Positions 35,438 to 44,757 are shown, counted from the stretch's first letter. The stretch: DNA of 64,000 nucleotides from Flavobacteriaceae bacterium (GCA_013043685.1 JABDNT010000024.1:61181-125180), one strand, 5' to 3'. A program made the numbers and translations. The notes: generated from the letters alone by a model not told the origin.

Positions 35438-35839
35438 TTAAATATCATCAAGCTGGTCCGCATACCAGTGGCGGGCGCCTTTGCTATAGAGAAGTAATAA
35501 TGCTATGAAGAGGAAAATGCCGAATAAACTCGAAAGTATTCCGATAGTCATGGAAGTATGAAATTCCTTTAAAACCACAAAAGGAGCCAATACTAATATG
35601 GAAGCGGTTAAAACCGCAAAAGTTATTCTAGCCCAGTTCCGGCCCTTTGCAATAAACAAACCTAACCAGATAAGAAGAGCCAATATCAAGACGTTCAGGA
35701 AAGCTCGAATATAGTTTTCAGAGGCAGTAATGTCGGTATCCGAGAATACTGTGATGAATTTGAAGATTCCAACTGCCACCGCAGCGAGAATAAAATAGGA
35801 AGCTAATTTAAAATTTCTATGTACTTGTACATTACTCAC
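35438..35839 (-). CDS. Hypothetical four-pass membrane protein (133 aa)
   Basis: No named family recognised. MSNVQVHRNFKLASYFILAA begins a protein with four hydrophobic segments (about 10-28, 45-65, 70-90 and 100-122) and the short motif GRNWARI between the second and third, seen in several small uncharacterised membrane proteins. It ends ARHWYADQLDDI. The gene lies nine bases downstream of the GAF-domain reductase and may be its operon partner. Function unknown. Confidence 0.65.
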   Translation of the reverse strand: MSNVQVHRNFKLASYFILAAVAVGIFKFITVFSDTDITASENYIRAFLNVLILALLIWLGLFIAKGRNWARITFAVLTASILVLAPFVVLKEFHTSMTIGILSSLFGIFLFIALLLLYSKGARHWYADQLDDI

Positions 35840-35848
35840 AAAGTAAAG

Positions 35849-36304
35849 TTATATAATTTCCGCTACTTTTTCATTCACCCATTCAAGAAAACGCTCATCG
35901 TCAGTATTAAAGGCATCTGCTGAATGGGAATCGATATCGATCTGGCCTATGTTTTTCCCATCTTTAAAAAGTGGCACGACTATCTCAGCCTTCACATGAA
36001 TACTGCAGGCAATATAATTGTCCTGGGCCTTCACATCCGGAACCAGAAAATTTTCATTGCTCTCGGCAACCTGTCCGCAAATACCTTTACCAAAAGGGAT
36101 AACGGTATGATCGGTAGACTCCCCGGCAAATGCCTTTAAATGCAGAGTTCGGTTCGCATGATTTGCAAAATAGAATCCCACCCAATCGTAATAATTTAAG
36201 CTCGTCTGTATTAATTCACAAACACCGGTTAATCGATCATCTACCGACAGATCTGACCGATCAATTATTCGGGTTATCTCTGGTTTTAAAGAATCGAAGT
36301 TCAT
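35849..36304 (-). CDS. GAF-domain free methionine-(R)-sulfoxide reductase
   Basis: A single-GAF cytoplasmic enzyme of 151 residues that reduces free methionine-R-sulfoxide. Family marks are YDWVGFYFAN near residue 40, IPFGKGICGQVAESNENF near 70 with a conserved Cys, VPDVKAQDNYIACSIHVKAE near 90-108 with the second Cys, and IVVPLF---IGQIDIDSH. The ATG at 36304 is chosen over longer in-frame starts because a TTTTG-N21-TACATTTG promoter lies just upstream and would be inside the longer version. It helps repair oxidised methionine. The following small membrane-protein gene is nine bases away. Confidence 0.88.
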   Translation of the reverse strand: MNFDSLKPEITRIIDRSDLSVDDRLTGVCELIQTSLNYYDWVGFYFANHANRTLHLKAFAGESTDHTVIPFGKGICGQVAESNENFLVPDVKAQDNYIACSIHVKAEIVVPLFKDGKNIGQIDIDSHSADAFNTDDERFLEWVNEKVAEII

Positions 36305-36320
36305 TTTGAAAAATTTTAGG

Positions 36321-36354
36321 CAAATGTATTTTAAAACGGAAGTTTTTACCAAAA
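36321..36354 (-). promoter_or_regulatory. Promoter of the methionine sulfoxide reductase gene
   Basis: Minus-strand TTTTG, 21 bases, TACATTTG: both elements match the phylum consensus. The -7 box ends 16 bases before the ATG. Confidence 0.7.
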
Positions 36355-36390
36355 TATATTCCTGTATTTTTGTTAAAAGACGAAAACCAT

Positions 36391-36939
36391 TTGCGAGCAT
36401 TACTGATCAGATATAAACCCGTTCTCAGATTTATCGGGTTATTCTTAGGAACTTACATGTTGCTAAGCATTCTTTATGGTATATACCTCAATATATCGGA
36501 AGGCGGATCATATCCACCAGACGTTATAACGAATCTTGTCGCAAAACAAAGCAGTGATGTAATCAACAGCCTGGGTTATACAGCAAGGGTAATACCCGAC
36601 ACAACCGAACCTACCATGAAGCTTTACGTAGAGGGAAAATTTCTGGCTCGTATTATAGAAGGTTGCAACGCGGTAAGTATCATCATTCTCTTCATTTCGT
36701 TCATCATAGCCTTTGCAGAAAAGTTTAAAAAGACATTGTTGTTCATATTTGCAGGAGCAGTACTCATTTATGCGGTAAACATACTTCGAATTGTAATTCT
36801 TGCTATCACACTATTTGAATATCCCGAACAGAAGGAATTGCTGCATGGAGTTGTATTCCCGGGCATGATTTATGGAATGGTGTTTATTTTATGGATGATA
36901 TGGATACGAATGCTTAAAACCCTTAAGAGCGATGAGTAG
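36391..36939 (+). CDS. xrtF: Exosortase family protein XrtF
   Basis: A membrane transpeptidase-like protein of the exosortase/archaeosortase family, which cleaves C-terminal sorting signals. The order of catalytic residues is present: Cys in RIIEGCNAVSIIIL, Arg in VNILRIVILA, and His in LLHGVVFPGMIYGM. There are about five to six membrane segments. There is no ATG before residue 23. I chose the TTG at 36391 over one seven codons earlier because a -7 box (TATTTTTG, 36365-36372) overlaps the earlier codon. The next gene overlaps it by eight bases. No substrate with a recognisable sorting tail is seen in the window. Confidence 0.88.
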   Translation: MRALLIRYKPVLRFIGLFLGTYMLLSILYGIYLNISEGGSYPPDVITNLVAKQSSDVINSLGYTARVIPDTTEPTMKLYVEGKFLARIIEGCNAVSIIILFISFIIAFAEKFKKTLLFIFAGAVLIYAVNILRIVILAITLFEYPEQKELLHGVVFPGMIYGMVFILWMIWIRMLKTLKSDE

Positions 36940-37357
36940 AGCTATGCAGATAATACTACTTGTACTGGCGGTATCCGGATTGATATTGATCCGGCAATTT
37001 GCTGGGGACATATTCTACGATCCACTCATCGAGTTTTTTAAGACCGATCACAGCACCCAACCGCTGCCGGAACTGATGACAGGTAAACTATTATTGCATA
37101 TAACAATTAGATATTTCTTCAATACTGTACTCTCCTTTCTTGTTCTATGGGTTATTTTCAAGAGTCGGAGCATATTAAAATTAGCACTGTTTTTATACAT
37201 CACCTTGTTTTTGATCTTTGTGATTGCCTTTGCCGTTATGCTGAATACCTCGGAAGCGGGAAATCATATGGCCCTATTCTATGTGAGACGTTTTCTAATA
37301 CAACCTCTTTTCCTATTATTGCTATTACCAGCCTTTTACTTTCACAAACGAAGCTAG
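36932..37357 (+). CDS. Exosortase F system-associated membrane protein
   Basis: A 141-residue membrane protein that in flavobacteria accompanies XrtF. It has four hydrophobic segments (about 5-20, 55-75, 80-105 and 118-136). Between the first and second lies a polar loop with FYDPLIEFFKTD, and the motif KLLLHITIRYFFNTVLSF follows, which I recall as conserved in this partner family. It overlaps xrtF by eight bases, which indicates translational coupling. An ATG four codons in is an alternative start. It probably assists or docks with the exosortase; no catalytic residues are evident. Confidence 0.82.
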   Translation: MSRAMQIILLVLAVSGLILIRQFAGDIFYDPLIEFFKTDHSTQPLPELMTGKLLLHITIRYFFNTVLSFLVLWVIFKSRSILKLALFLYITLFLIFVIAFAVMLNTSEAGNHMALFYVRRFLIQPLFLLLLLPAFYFHKRS

Positions 37358-37388
37358 CTGTGTATATTTGCTCATCTAAATTTAAAGA

Positions 37389-37934
37389 ATGAAAACATTT
37401 AAATACGTACTGATTCTAACCTTAGCTATAGTCCTTTTTTCTTGCGCAGACGACAAGAAGAAAACAGATAGCATCGAACCTGAAGTGAAAACCGTAGAAA
37501 CCAAATTTGAGCACAAGGCTGGAGATATTAATGCCAGTTTTAAGGATGATAAGTTAACATCAATATTCGCTGAATATGTAGTCTTAAAAACAGCTCTCAT
37601 TAATACCGACGCAACTGCTGCATCTAAGGCTGCGTCTGACCTCATGACGGCGTTTGCCAATCAGGGCGTTTCTGAATCGGCTATGACCATAGTGCAGAAA
37701 ATTGTGGATTCGGATGATATTGAGGCCCAGCGATCTGCCTTCGTTGGTGTTACGAATGCTGTTGAAGGTATGTTAAAAGATGCGCTCGATAGTGGAAAGG
37801 TTTACAAACAATATTGTCCAATGGCCTTCAAAAACACCGGGGCTTACTGGTTAAGTGAAAGCAAGGAGATTGCCAATCCATATTTTGGTGACAAGATGTA
37901 CCGTTGCGGAAGGATAGACTCCATCATAGAATAA
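37389..37934 (+). CDS. DUF3347-domain lipoprotein
   Basis: A 181-residue lipoprotein. The signal peptide ends in a lipobox (LFSC, Cys17). The rest is the DUF3347 domain: YVVLKTALINTDATAASKAA, VGVTNAVEGML, and the conserved end YKQYCPMAFKNTGAYWLSES with NPYFGDKMYRCGRI. The two Cys and the CPMAF motif are typical. In other proteins this domain is attached to CusB-like efflux adaptors or sits beside copper genes, so copper or heavy-metal binding is likely but unproven. It starts 31 bases after the exosortase partner and precedes a metal-related cluster. Confidence 0.85.
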   Translation: MKTFKYVLILTLAIVLFSCADDKKKTDSIEPEVKTVETKFEHKAGDINASFKDDKLTSIFAEYVVLKTALINTDATAASKAASDLMTAFANQGVSESAMTIVQKIVDSDDIEAQRSAFVGVTNAVEGMLKDALDSGKVYKQYCPMAFKNTGAYWLSESKEIANPYFGDKMYRCGRIDSIIE

Positions 37935-37988
37935 TTTTAACTCAAATTTTAGCCTTTCTCAGGCGAAATAAGTTAATTTTGAACTGAA

Positions 37989-38393
37989 ATGCAGAAGATA
38001 ATTTCCATTTTTCTAACCATATTGATGCTTGCAAGCAGTAGTGGAATTGCTTATGCACAGCATTTTTGTGGTGAATTTGAAATGCTGTCGGAGATCACCC
38101 TGGGGGAAAAGGATCTTTCGTGTGGTATGGCGATGGAATTACCTGGTTGTGACGATGAAACAGATGAGCATGACTGTTGCGATAATGAATACACTAAAGT
38201 AGATACGGATGATACTTTCGCAAAAGCTTCATTCGAGTTTGACCCTGGCGAGAACTTCATCTTCGCTTTTTATTCTGTATTTGTTCTATTCCAAGTAGAG
38301 AATTATCCTGAAAATCCAGATTTTTACAAAGATTATAGCCCACCACCCCTTGAAAGGGATCTTCAAGTGCTATACGATACCTTCCTGATTTGA
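37989..38393 (+). CDS. HYC_CC_PP-family secreted protein (134 aa)
   Basis: A small exported protein whose features match a family named for its residues. The signal peptide ends near AYAQ, then H25-F-C27-G (the H-aromatic-C motif), Cys45 and Cys54, C63-C64 in an acidic setting (EHDCCDNEY), and a late SPPPLERD. A membrane-like stretch (FIFAFYSVFVLFQV) precedes the proline motif. Proteins of this kind occur beside TonB receptors and HMA proteins in flavobacteria. Metal binding by the Cys and His residues is a reasonable guess. It lies 54 bases after the DUF3347 gene. Confidence 0.78.
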   Translation: MQKIISIFLTILMLASSSGIAYAQHFCGEFEMLSEITLGEKDLSCGMAMELPGCDDETDEHDCCDNEYTKVDTDDTFAKASFEFDPGENFIFAFYSVFVLFQVENYPENPDFYKDYSPPPLERDLQVLYDTFLI

Positions 38394-38544
38394 TTTTATA
38401 TTATTAGGGTTGTACTTTCAACCTCGAATTTGTGAGCATTCAATATACAGAATGATCACCCGATATTAAATAAAGTCAAATAGCTCCGAATGTAAAATAA
38501 GCGCCATATAAGGCCGGAAATACATTCAGTTAAAACATAAAATC

Positions 38545-39264
38545 ATGAGAATATTATTAGCAATTATAGCGGTTAGTTCACTCGCTCTTCAAAGCTGTAA
38601 ACAAGAGACAACCGATACTGTTGAAGGAATTAAATATGCAGGTGCGCTTAGAGATATTATGAGTGGAAAACTCGATTCTAATATTGCATTAAACGAACTC
38701 AAGGAAGTTCCAAATCTATATGCCTTAGGCGCAATGGCAGGTTTGAAAGGAGAGATACAGATTTTCAATTCTCAACCTTATAACAGCAGAGTTACTCCCG
38801 AGTTTTTAGAGCTCGATAAGGATTTCGATGCGAATGCTACTCTATTAGTCTATGCCCAGGTACCTGAATGGCAGGAATTTTCTATCCCTAAAGCTATACT
38901 CACCCTGAAGCAATTCGACGATTATCTTGAATACACTGCTGTGCAGGCAGGGATAGATACCAACCAACCATTTTCATTTATGATTGAGGGATACGTGCGT
39001 AAGATCGATTGGCATATTGTGGATTGGGATGAGAATAATACGAATCATTCCAGGGAATCACATATGAAATCCGGATTAAACGGAGTTTTGGTAGAAGAAG
39101 ACGTGGAAATTCTAGGTTTTTATTCGAAAGACCATAAGGGAATTTATACACATCACGACGCCAACTGGCATATGCATTTTAATGCAAAGGACAGGAACCT
39201 CGCAGGACACCTGGATGATCTGTTGCTAGGAGAGTATATGACGCTCAAGTTACCTAAACAGTAG
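38545..39264 (+). CDS. Acetolactate-decarboxylase-like lipoprotein
   Basis: A 239-residue protein with a lipobox signal (LALQSC, Cys18) and a domain resembling alpha-acetolactate decarboxylase (BudA/AlsD). The zinc-site pattern is clear: His209-x-His211, then 11 residues on His222, in DANWHMHFNAKDRNLAGHLD, the same spacing as in the Bacillus enzymes. FSFMIEGYVRKIDWHIVDW is in the expected earlier strand. Usual members are cytoplasmic and make acetoin; this one is predicted to be in the envelope and sits five bases before an HMA-MauE fusion, so a different substrate or a metal-binding role is likely. Confidence 0.78.
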   Translation: MRILLAIIAVSSLALQSCKQETTDTVEGIKYAGALRDIMSGKLDSNIALNELKEVPNLYALGAMAGLKGEIQIFNSQPYNSRVTPEFLELDKDFDANATLLVYAQVPEWQEFSIPKAILTLKQFDDYLEYTAVQAGIDTNQPFSFMIEGYVRKIDWHIVDWDENNTNHSRESHMKSGLNGVLVEEDVEILGFYSKDHKGIYTHHDANWHMHFNAKDRNLAGHLDDLLLGEYMTLKLPKQ

Positions 39265-39268
39265 TAAT

Positions 39269-40009
39269 ATGAAACAGTCATATACAATTTCCGGTATGAC
39301 CTGCGAAGGTTGCAAGGCATCGGTAATGCAGGCGCTGAATTCTGTAAAGGAAATACAGCATGTGGACATTAATTTGGAAAAAGAAGAAGCTGAGATCACG
39401 TTGGTACGTGACATACCTTTAAGTGATCTTCAAAAGGCACTTTCGTCCAAATATTCGATTTCGGAGAGGAAGGAAGCAAATATATTTCAATCCGGGATGG
39501 AAGGATTAACTCCTGATACCAACAAAAGTAAGTTTCAGCAGTTGCAGCCATTATTTCTCATTTTTGCTTATATCATTGCAGCAGCATTTCTGTTGAATTA
39601 TGAACTGCTGGATGTGGGAAGCTTTATGCTCGACTTCATGGGTTTGTTCTTTATAGTATTTAGCTTCTTTAAAATTTTAGACCTGAAAGGATTTCCGGAT
39701 TCATTCCGAATGTACGATCCGCTGGCTAAGGCAATCCCGGTTTACGGTTGGTTGTACCCTTTTATTGAGACTGCTCTCGGACTCATGTTTCTGTTGCGTT
39801 TTGAGACAGGGACCGCTTTAATAGCGACCATAATTATCCTGGGTGTTACCACGGTTGGAGTAACCCGATCTTTACTGGGTAAGCAGAAAATAACCTGTGC
39901 TTGTTTAGGGACAGCCCTCAAACTGCCCATGACCGAGGCTACATTTATTGAAAATGCGATTATGATTCTTATGGCAATATTCATGATCATTAAAACTTTT
40001 ACGATATGA
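39269..40009 (+). CDS. HMA metal-binding domain fused to a MauE/DoxX-like membrane domain
   Basis: A 246-residue inner-membrane protein in two parts. Residues 1-68 form a heavy-metal-associated domain with the metal site GMTCEGC (Cys12, Cys15). After a linker there are four membrane segments (about 92-112, 117-135, 150-175 and 180-245) of the MauE/DoxX redox-associated type, with YDPLAKAIPVYGWLYPFIE and a Cys-x-Cys pair in KITCACLGTALKLP. A thiol relay combined with copper transfer is a plausible role. It overlaps the TonB receptor gene by four bases (ATGA), so the two are coupled. Confidence 0.85.
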   Translation: MKQSYTISGMTCEGCKASVMQALNSVKEIQHVDINLEKEEAEITLVRDIPLSDLQKALSSKYSISERKEANIFQSGMEGLTPDTNKSKFQQLQPLFLIFAYIIAAAFLLNYELLDVGSFMLDFMGLFFIVFSFFKILDLKGFPDSFRMYDPLAKAIPVYGWLYPFIETALGLMFLLRFETGTALIATIIILGVTTVGVTRSLLGKQKITCACLGTALKLPMTEATFIENAIMILMAIFMIIKTFTI

Positions 40010-42243
40010 AAAGGCTGGTAATGATAATGTCGTTGATCCCTGTTTGGGCCTTTGCCCAACAGCAAATCGAAGGAACTATAGTAGAACTAAACGACGAGAA
40101 CAAAGTAGTGGGCCTTGAAGGGGCCAGCGTGTACTGGCTGGACACAACTGTTGGTACGATAACCGATTTTGATGGGAATTTCACAATAGACTATGAATCG
40201 GAATATGAGAAATTGGTGATAAGCTATGTAGGTTATGAAACGGATACACTTACTATTACAGAGCCCAGGGTGATAAGACACCAGCTTAGATTGAAAAGTG
40301 ATTTAGGTGAAGTGGTAGTGAAATCCAGGCGGAAATCGAGTTCCACCTCCTACCTGAAGTCTCAGAATGTGATTAATGTAAGTAGTGCTGAATTGCTGAA
40401 AGCGGCATGTTGTAACCTTTCGGAAAGTTTCGAAACCAATCCGTCCATCGATGTTAATTTCGCCGATGCGGTTTCGGGGACAAGGCAAATTAAAATGTTA
40501 GGTCTTACGAGTCCGTATATTTTAATTACCACCGAAAATGTACCCTCAATCAGGGGTGCCTCTCAGGCCTACGGACTTAGTTTTATTCCAGGGACATGGG
40601 TCGAAAGCATACAGATCACAAAAGGAGCTGGAAGCGTAATAAATGGATTTGAAAGTATTACAGGGCAGATCAATGCCGAATTACAAAAACCGTCGCTTGA
40701 TGACAGGCTCTTTGTGAATGCCTATGGAGGACTAAACGGAAGATTAGAGCTCAACACCCATCTCAATACTACGGTAAACGACAAATGGAGTACAGGGCTA
40801 TACGTTCATGGGAATCTGAGGGATACAAAATTCGATAGAAACGACGACGGATTTTTAGATACGCCATTGGCGCAACAGATAAATGTGATGAATCGCTGGC
40901 AGTATACAGATATGGAAAAGGGTTTTGTTAGTTTTTTCAATTTTCGGTTCCTGAATGATGAGAAACAAACGGGACAACTGGATTTTGATCCCGATACAGA
41001 TAAGTTCACAAGAAATGCATGGGGAAGTGAGATCGACACCCGCCGATTTGAAGTTTCCGGAAAATTTGGTTATGTAAACCCGAACATCCCGTACCAAAGT
41101 GCGGGGATTCAACTGGCGTACAGCAACCATGATCAGGAATCGTATTTTGGACTGAACCAATATGATATCACGCACCAAAGTCTTTATGCCAATGCGTTGT
41201 ATAACACCATTATTGGTGACTCAAGGCATAAAATTAAAACTGGATTGAGTTTCACCTACGATTCTTATGAGGAGTTAGTAAAAACGACCAGCTATGATCG
41301 TGTAGAGAATTCAGTTGGAGCGTTCTTCGAATACGCCTATGATAATTTAGGGGATCTGAATGCGACCCTGGGAGTACGTGTAGATCAACATAACCTGCTG
41401 GGGACCTTTGTGACACCCAGGCTGCATGTGCGGTATACGCCCTGGGAGAAATCAGCAATCCGTTTTTCCGTGGGCAGAGGGAAACGTTCTGCAAATATTT
41501 TTACTGAAAACCAGAAGTTTTTCGCCTCATCCCGTGAAATTGTGATTTTAGACCAGGGTGGAGATATTTATGGATTAGATCCTGAAATAGCGTGGAATTA
41601 TGGTATTTCGTATTTACAAGGGTTTAATCTCTTCGGTAGAAAAGCCGATGTTACCCTGGACTTTTATCGAACCGATTTTCAGAATCAGGTAGTAGTAGAC
41701 TGGGAAAATCCACGGGAAATAGCCTTTTATAACCTGAAAGGGGATAGTTATGCCAATAACTTTCAGACAGAATTTAATTATGACATACTGGAAAATGTGG
41801 ATATACGCCTGGCTTACAAGTACTTTGACGTGCGAACAACATACAGAAACGGGAAACTTGATAAACCTTTAACTCCCAATCATAGGATCTTTGCGAATGC
41901 CTCGGCCAGCACTAATATGAAGGAGAATGGTAGCCAGTGGAAATTCGATGCAACCTACAACTGGCTGGGGGAACAACGTTTTCCATCTACCGTGGGAAAC
42001 CCTCAACAATACCTCCTTCCGGAATTTTCGCCTACCGTAGGAACGTTAAATATTCAGGTTACTAAAGTTTTTTCTCCTACATTTGAAATATACATAGGAG
42101 GCGAAAATATTACTAATGTTAAACAAAGTAACCCTATAGTAGCTTCTGATGCCCCGTTTGATCCGGCTTTCGACACTACCCTCGTTTATGGTCCGATCTT
42201 TGGTAGTATGTACTACTCAGGTTTACGTTTTAAAATTGAATAA
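40006..42243 (+). CDS. TonB-dependent receptor with carboxypeptidase-like N-terminal domain
   Basis: An outer-membrane gated channel of 745 residues. A signal peptide (MKRLVMIMSLIPVWAFAQQ) is followed by a CarboxypepD_reg-like domain (about 20-105, with EGASVYWLDTTVGTITDFDG) and a plug domain (about 115-230). A 22-strand barrel follows and ends GSMYYSGLRFKIE. The plug contains Cys135-Cys136 in LLKAACCNLSESF where most receptors have no Cys. The short length and lack of a SusD partner argue for metal or siderophore rather than glycan uptake. It is flanked and coupled by two HMA proteins, so copper or a similar metal is the likely cargo. Confidence 0.9.
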   Translation: MKRLVMIMSLIPVWAFAQQQIEGTIVELNDENKVVGLEGASVYWLDTTVGTITDFDGNFTIDYESEYEKLVISYVGYETDTLTITEPRVIRHQLRLKSDLGEVVVKSRRKSSSTSYLKSQNVINVSSAELLKAACCNLSESFETNPSIDVNFADAVSGTRQIKMLGLTSPYILITTENVPSIRGASQAYGLSFIPGTWVESIQITKGAGSVINGFESITGQINAELQKPSLDDRLFVNAYGGLNGRLELNTHLNTTVNDKWSTGLYVHGNLRDTKFDRNDDGFLDTPLAQQINVMNRWQYTDMEKGFVSFFNFRFLNDEKQTGQLDFDPDTDKFTRNAWGSEIDTRRFEVSGKFGYVNPNIPYQSAGIQLAYSNHDQESYFGLNQYDITHQSLYANALYNTIIGDSRHKIKTGLSFTYDSYEELVKTTSYDRVENSVGAFFEYAYDNLGDLNATLGVRVDQHNLLGTFVTPRLHVRYTPWEKSAIRFSVGRGKRSANIFTENQKFFASSREIVILDQGGDIYGLDPEIAWNYGISYLQGFNLFGRKADVTLDFYRTDFQNQVVVDWENPREIAFYNLKGDSYANNFQTEFNYDILENVDIRLAYKYFDVRTTYRNGKLDKPLTPNHRIFANASASTNMKENGSQWKFDATYNWLGEQRFPSTVGNPQQYLLPEFSPTVGTLNIQVTKVFSPTFEIYIGGENITNVKQSNPIVASDAPFDPAFDTTLVYGPIFGSMYYSGLRFKIE

Positions 42244-42244
42244 G

Positions 42245-42607
42245 ATGAAACGATTATTAGTAGTTACCCTTGTATTTTTTACAATGACCGCCATGTATGG
42301 TCAGAATAAGAACGCACGAGCCGTGATAGAAGTTGATGGTGTATGTGGTATGTGCAAGGAACGAATTGAAAAAGCAGCGATACGAACCAAAGGAGTTAAA
42401 TCGGCGGTCTGGAGTATTGAAACTCACGATCTGAGCTTAATTTACGACGAACGGAAGACTAACTTAAGAACTATTCAGGGGAATATTGCGGCAGTAGGCC
42501 ACGATACCAAAGCTATTAAAGCCACTGAAGAAGCTTATTTGTCGGTGCATGAATGCTGTCGATATCGTGATCTCGCGGTACAGGAAGACCATAAAAACGG
42601 TAACTAG
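42245..42607 (+). CDS. Secreted HMA-domain metal-binding protein (120 aa)
   Basis: A small exported protein with a signal peptide (MKRLLVVTLVFFTMTAMYGQ) and one heavy-metal-associated domain. The metal site is VCGMCKERI (Cys34, Cys37). The body has the usual beta-alpha-beta pattern (AAIRTKGVKSAVWSIE), and the end carries a further Cys pair in VHECCRYRDL. It starts two bases after the TonB receptor stop and ends 17 bases before a terminator, closing the operon. It probably carries metal in the periplasm from the receptor to the membrane HMA protein. The ATG at 42245 is used because the open frame upstream lies inside the receptor gene. Confidence 0.88.
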   Translation: MKRLLVVTLVFFTMTAMYGQNKNARAVIEVDGVCGMCKERIEKAAIRTKGVKSAVWSIETHDLSLIYDERKTNLRTIQGNIAAVGHDTKAIKATEEAYLSVHECCRYRDLAVQEDHKNGN

Positions 42608-42624
42608 CACTAAATTTGTATAAC

Positions 42625-42656
42625 AAAAAAGCCTTTGCAGACGCAAAGGCTTTTTT
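42625..42656. terminator. Bidirectional terminator between the metal operon and groEL
   Basis: GCCTTTGC and GCAAAGGC pair around a four-base loop, flanked by six A on the left and seven T on the right, so it works on both strands. The genes on each side converge on it. Confidence 0.9.
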
Positions 42657-42674
42657 TATATAATGCATCAATGA

Positions 42675-44330
<1,656 letters not shown>

Positions 44331-44351
44331 TCAGTTAATTTTCAGAATGTA

Positions 44352-44627
44352 TTAAATAATCGCTAAAATATCATCTTCACGCATGATCAGGTAGTCTTTA
44401 CCGTCAAGCTTTAATTCACTTCCGGAATATTTTCCATAGAGCACCAAATCACCAACCTTTACGGTCATGTCGTGATCCTTTTTGCCTTTTCCAACAGCCA
44501 CAACTTTTCCCTGCTGTGGTTTTTCTTTAGCAGAATCCGGAATGTAAATCCCCGATGCAGTTTTTGTTTCGGCAGCCTGAGGTTCCACCAAAACCCGGTC
44601 TGATAGTGGTTGAATTTTTAAAGCCAT
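44352..44627 (-). CDS. groES: Co-chaperonin GroES (10 kDa)
   Basis: The lid of the GroEL chamber, 91 residues. It shows the family start [16 protein letters not shown], the mobile loop ([18 protein letters not shown]), GKVVAVGKG and the conserved [20 protein letters not shown] near 60. The sequence is full length. It is followed by groEL. Its 154-base leader region separates it from secG and holds a hairpin, five CTGACA-type hexamers and a possible sigma-54 element. Confidence 0.98.
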   Translation of the reverse strand: MALKIQPLSDRVLVEPQAAETKTASGIYIPDSAKEKPQQGKVVAVGKGKKDHDMTVKVGDLVLYGKYSGSELKLDGKDYLIMREDDILAII

Positions 44628-44668
44628 TTGTATAAATTTTTATATGGTTAATTATTAGTTATTCGATT

Positions 44669-44755
44669 TGTCAGACTGCCTAAGGACAGAAATTATGCCA
44701 ACAGCTTGAAACTGACAAATTGAAACAAAAAATGTCAGCTTCTGACAGGCTGACA
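44669..44755 (-). promoter_or_regulatory. Array of five TGTCAG/CTGACA hexamers and a sigma-54-like element before groES
   Basis: Between secG and groES the hexamer TGTCAG or its complement occurs at 44669-44674, 44712-44717, 44733-44738, 44742-44747 and 44750-44755. Within this span, minus-strand TTGGCATAATTTCTGTCC (44701-44684) resembles a -24/-12 element: GG, ten bases, GT in place of GG-N10-GC. The hexamers could be activator sites. Both readings are inference. Confidence 0.4.
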
Positions 44756-44757
44756 TT
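44731..44757 (-). terminator. Inverted repeat downstream of secG, terminator-like
   Basis: AATGTCAGC and GCTGACATT are perfect inverted arms around nine bases. On the minus strand the second arm runs into TTTTTG, so it should end transcription from the miaB-secG operon. The 9-9-9 layout is also that of a CIRCE operator, but the sequence differs from TTAGCACTC-N9-GAGTGCTAA. Confidence 0.65.

Noticed and set aside
44731..44757. CIRCE operator (HrcA site) before groES
   Set aside because: The 9-9-9 inverted repeat layout fits, but the arms AATGTCAGC and GCTGACATT do not match TTAGCACTC and GAGTGCTAA, and the following T run points to a terminator for secG.
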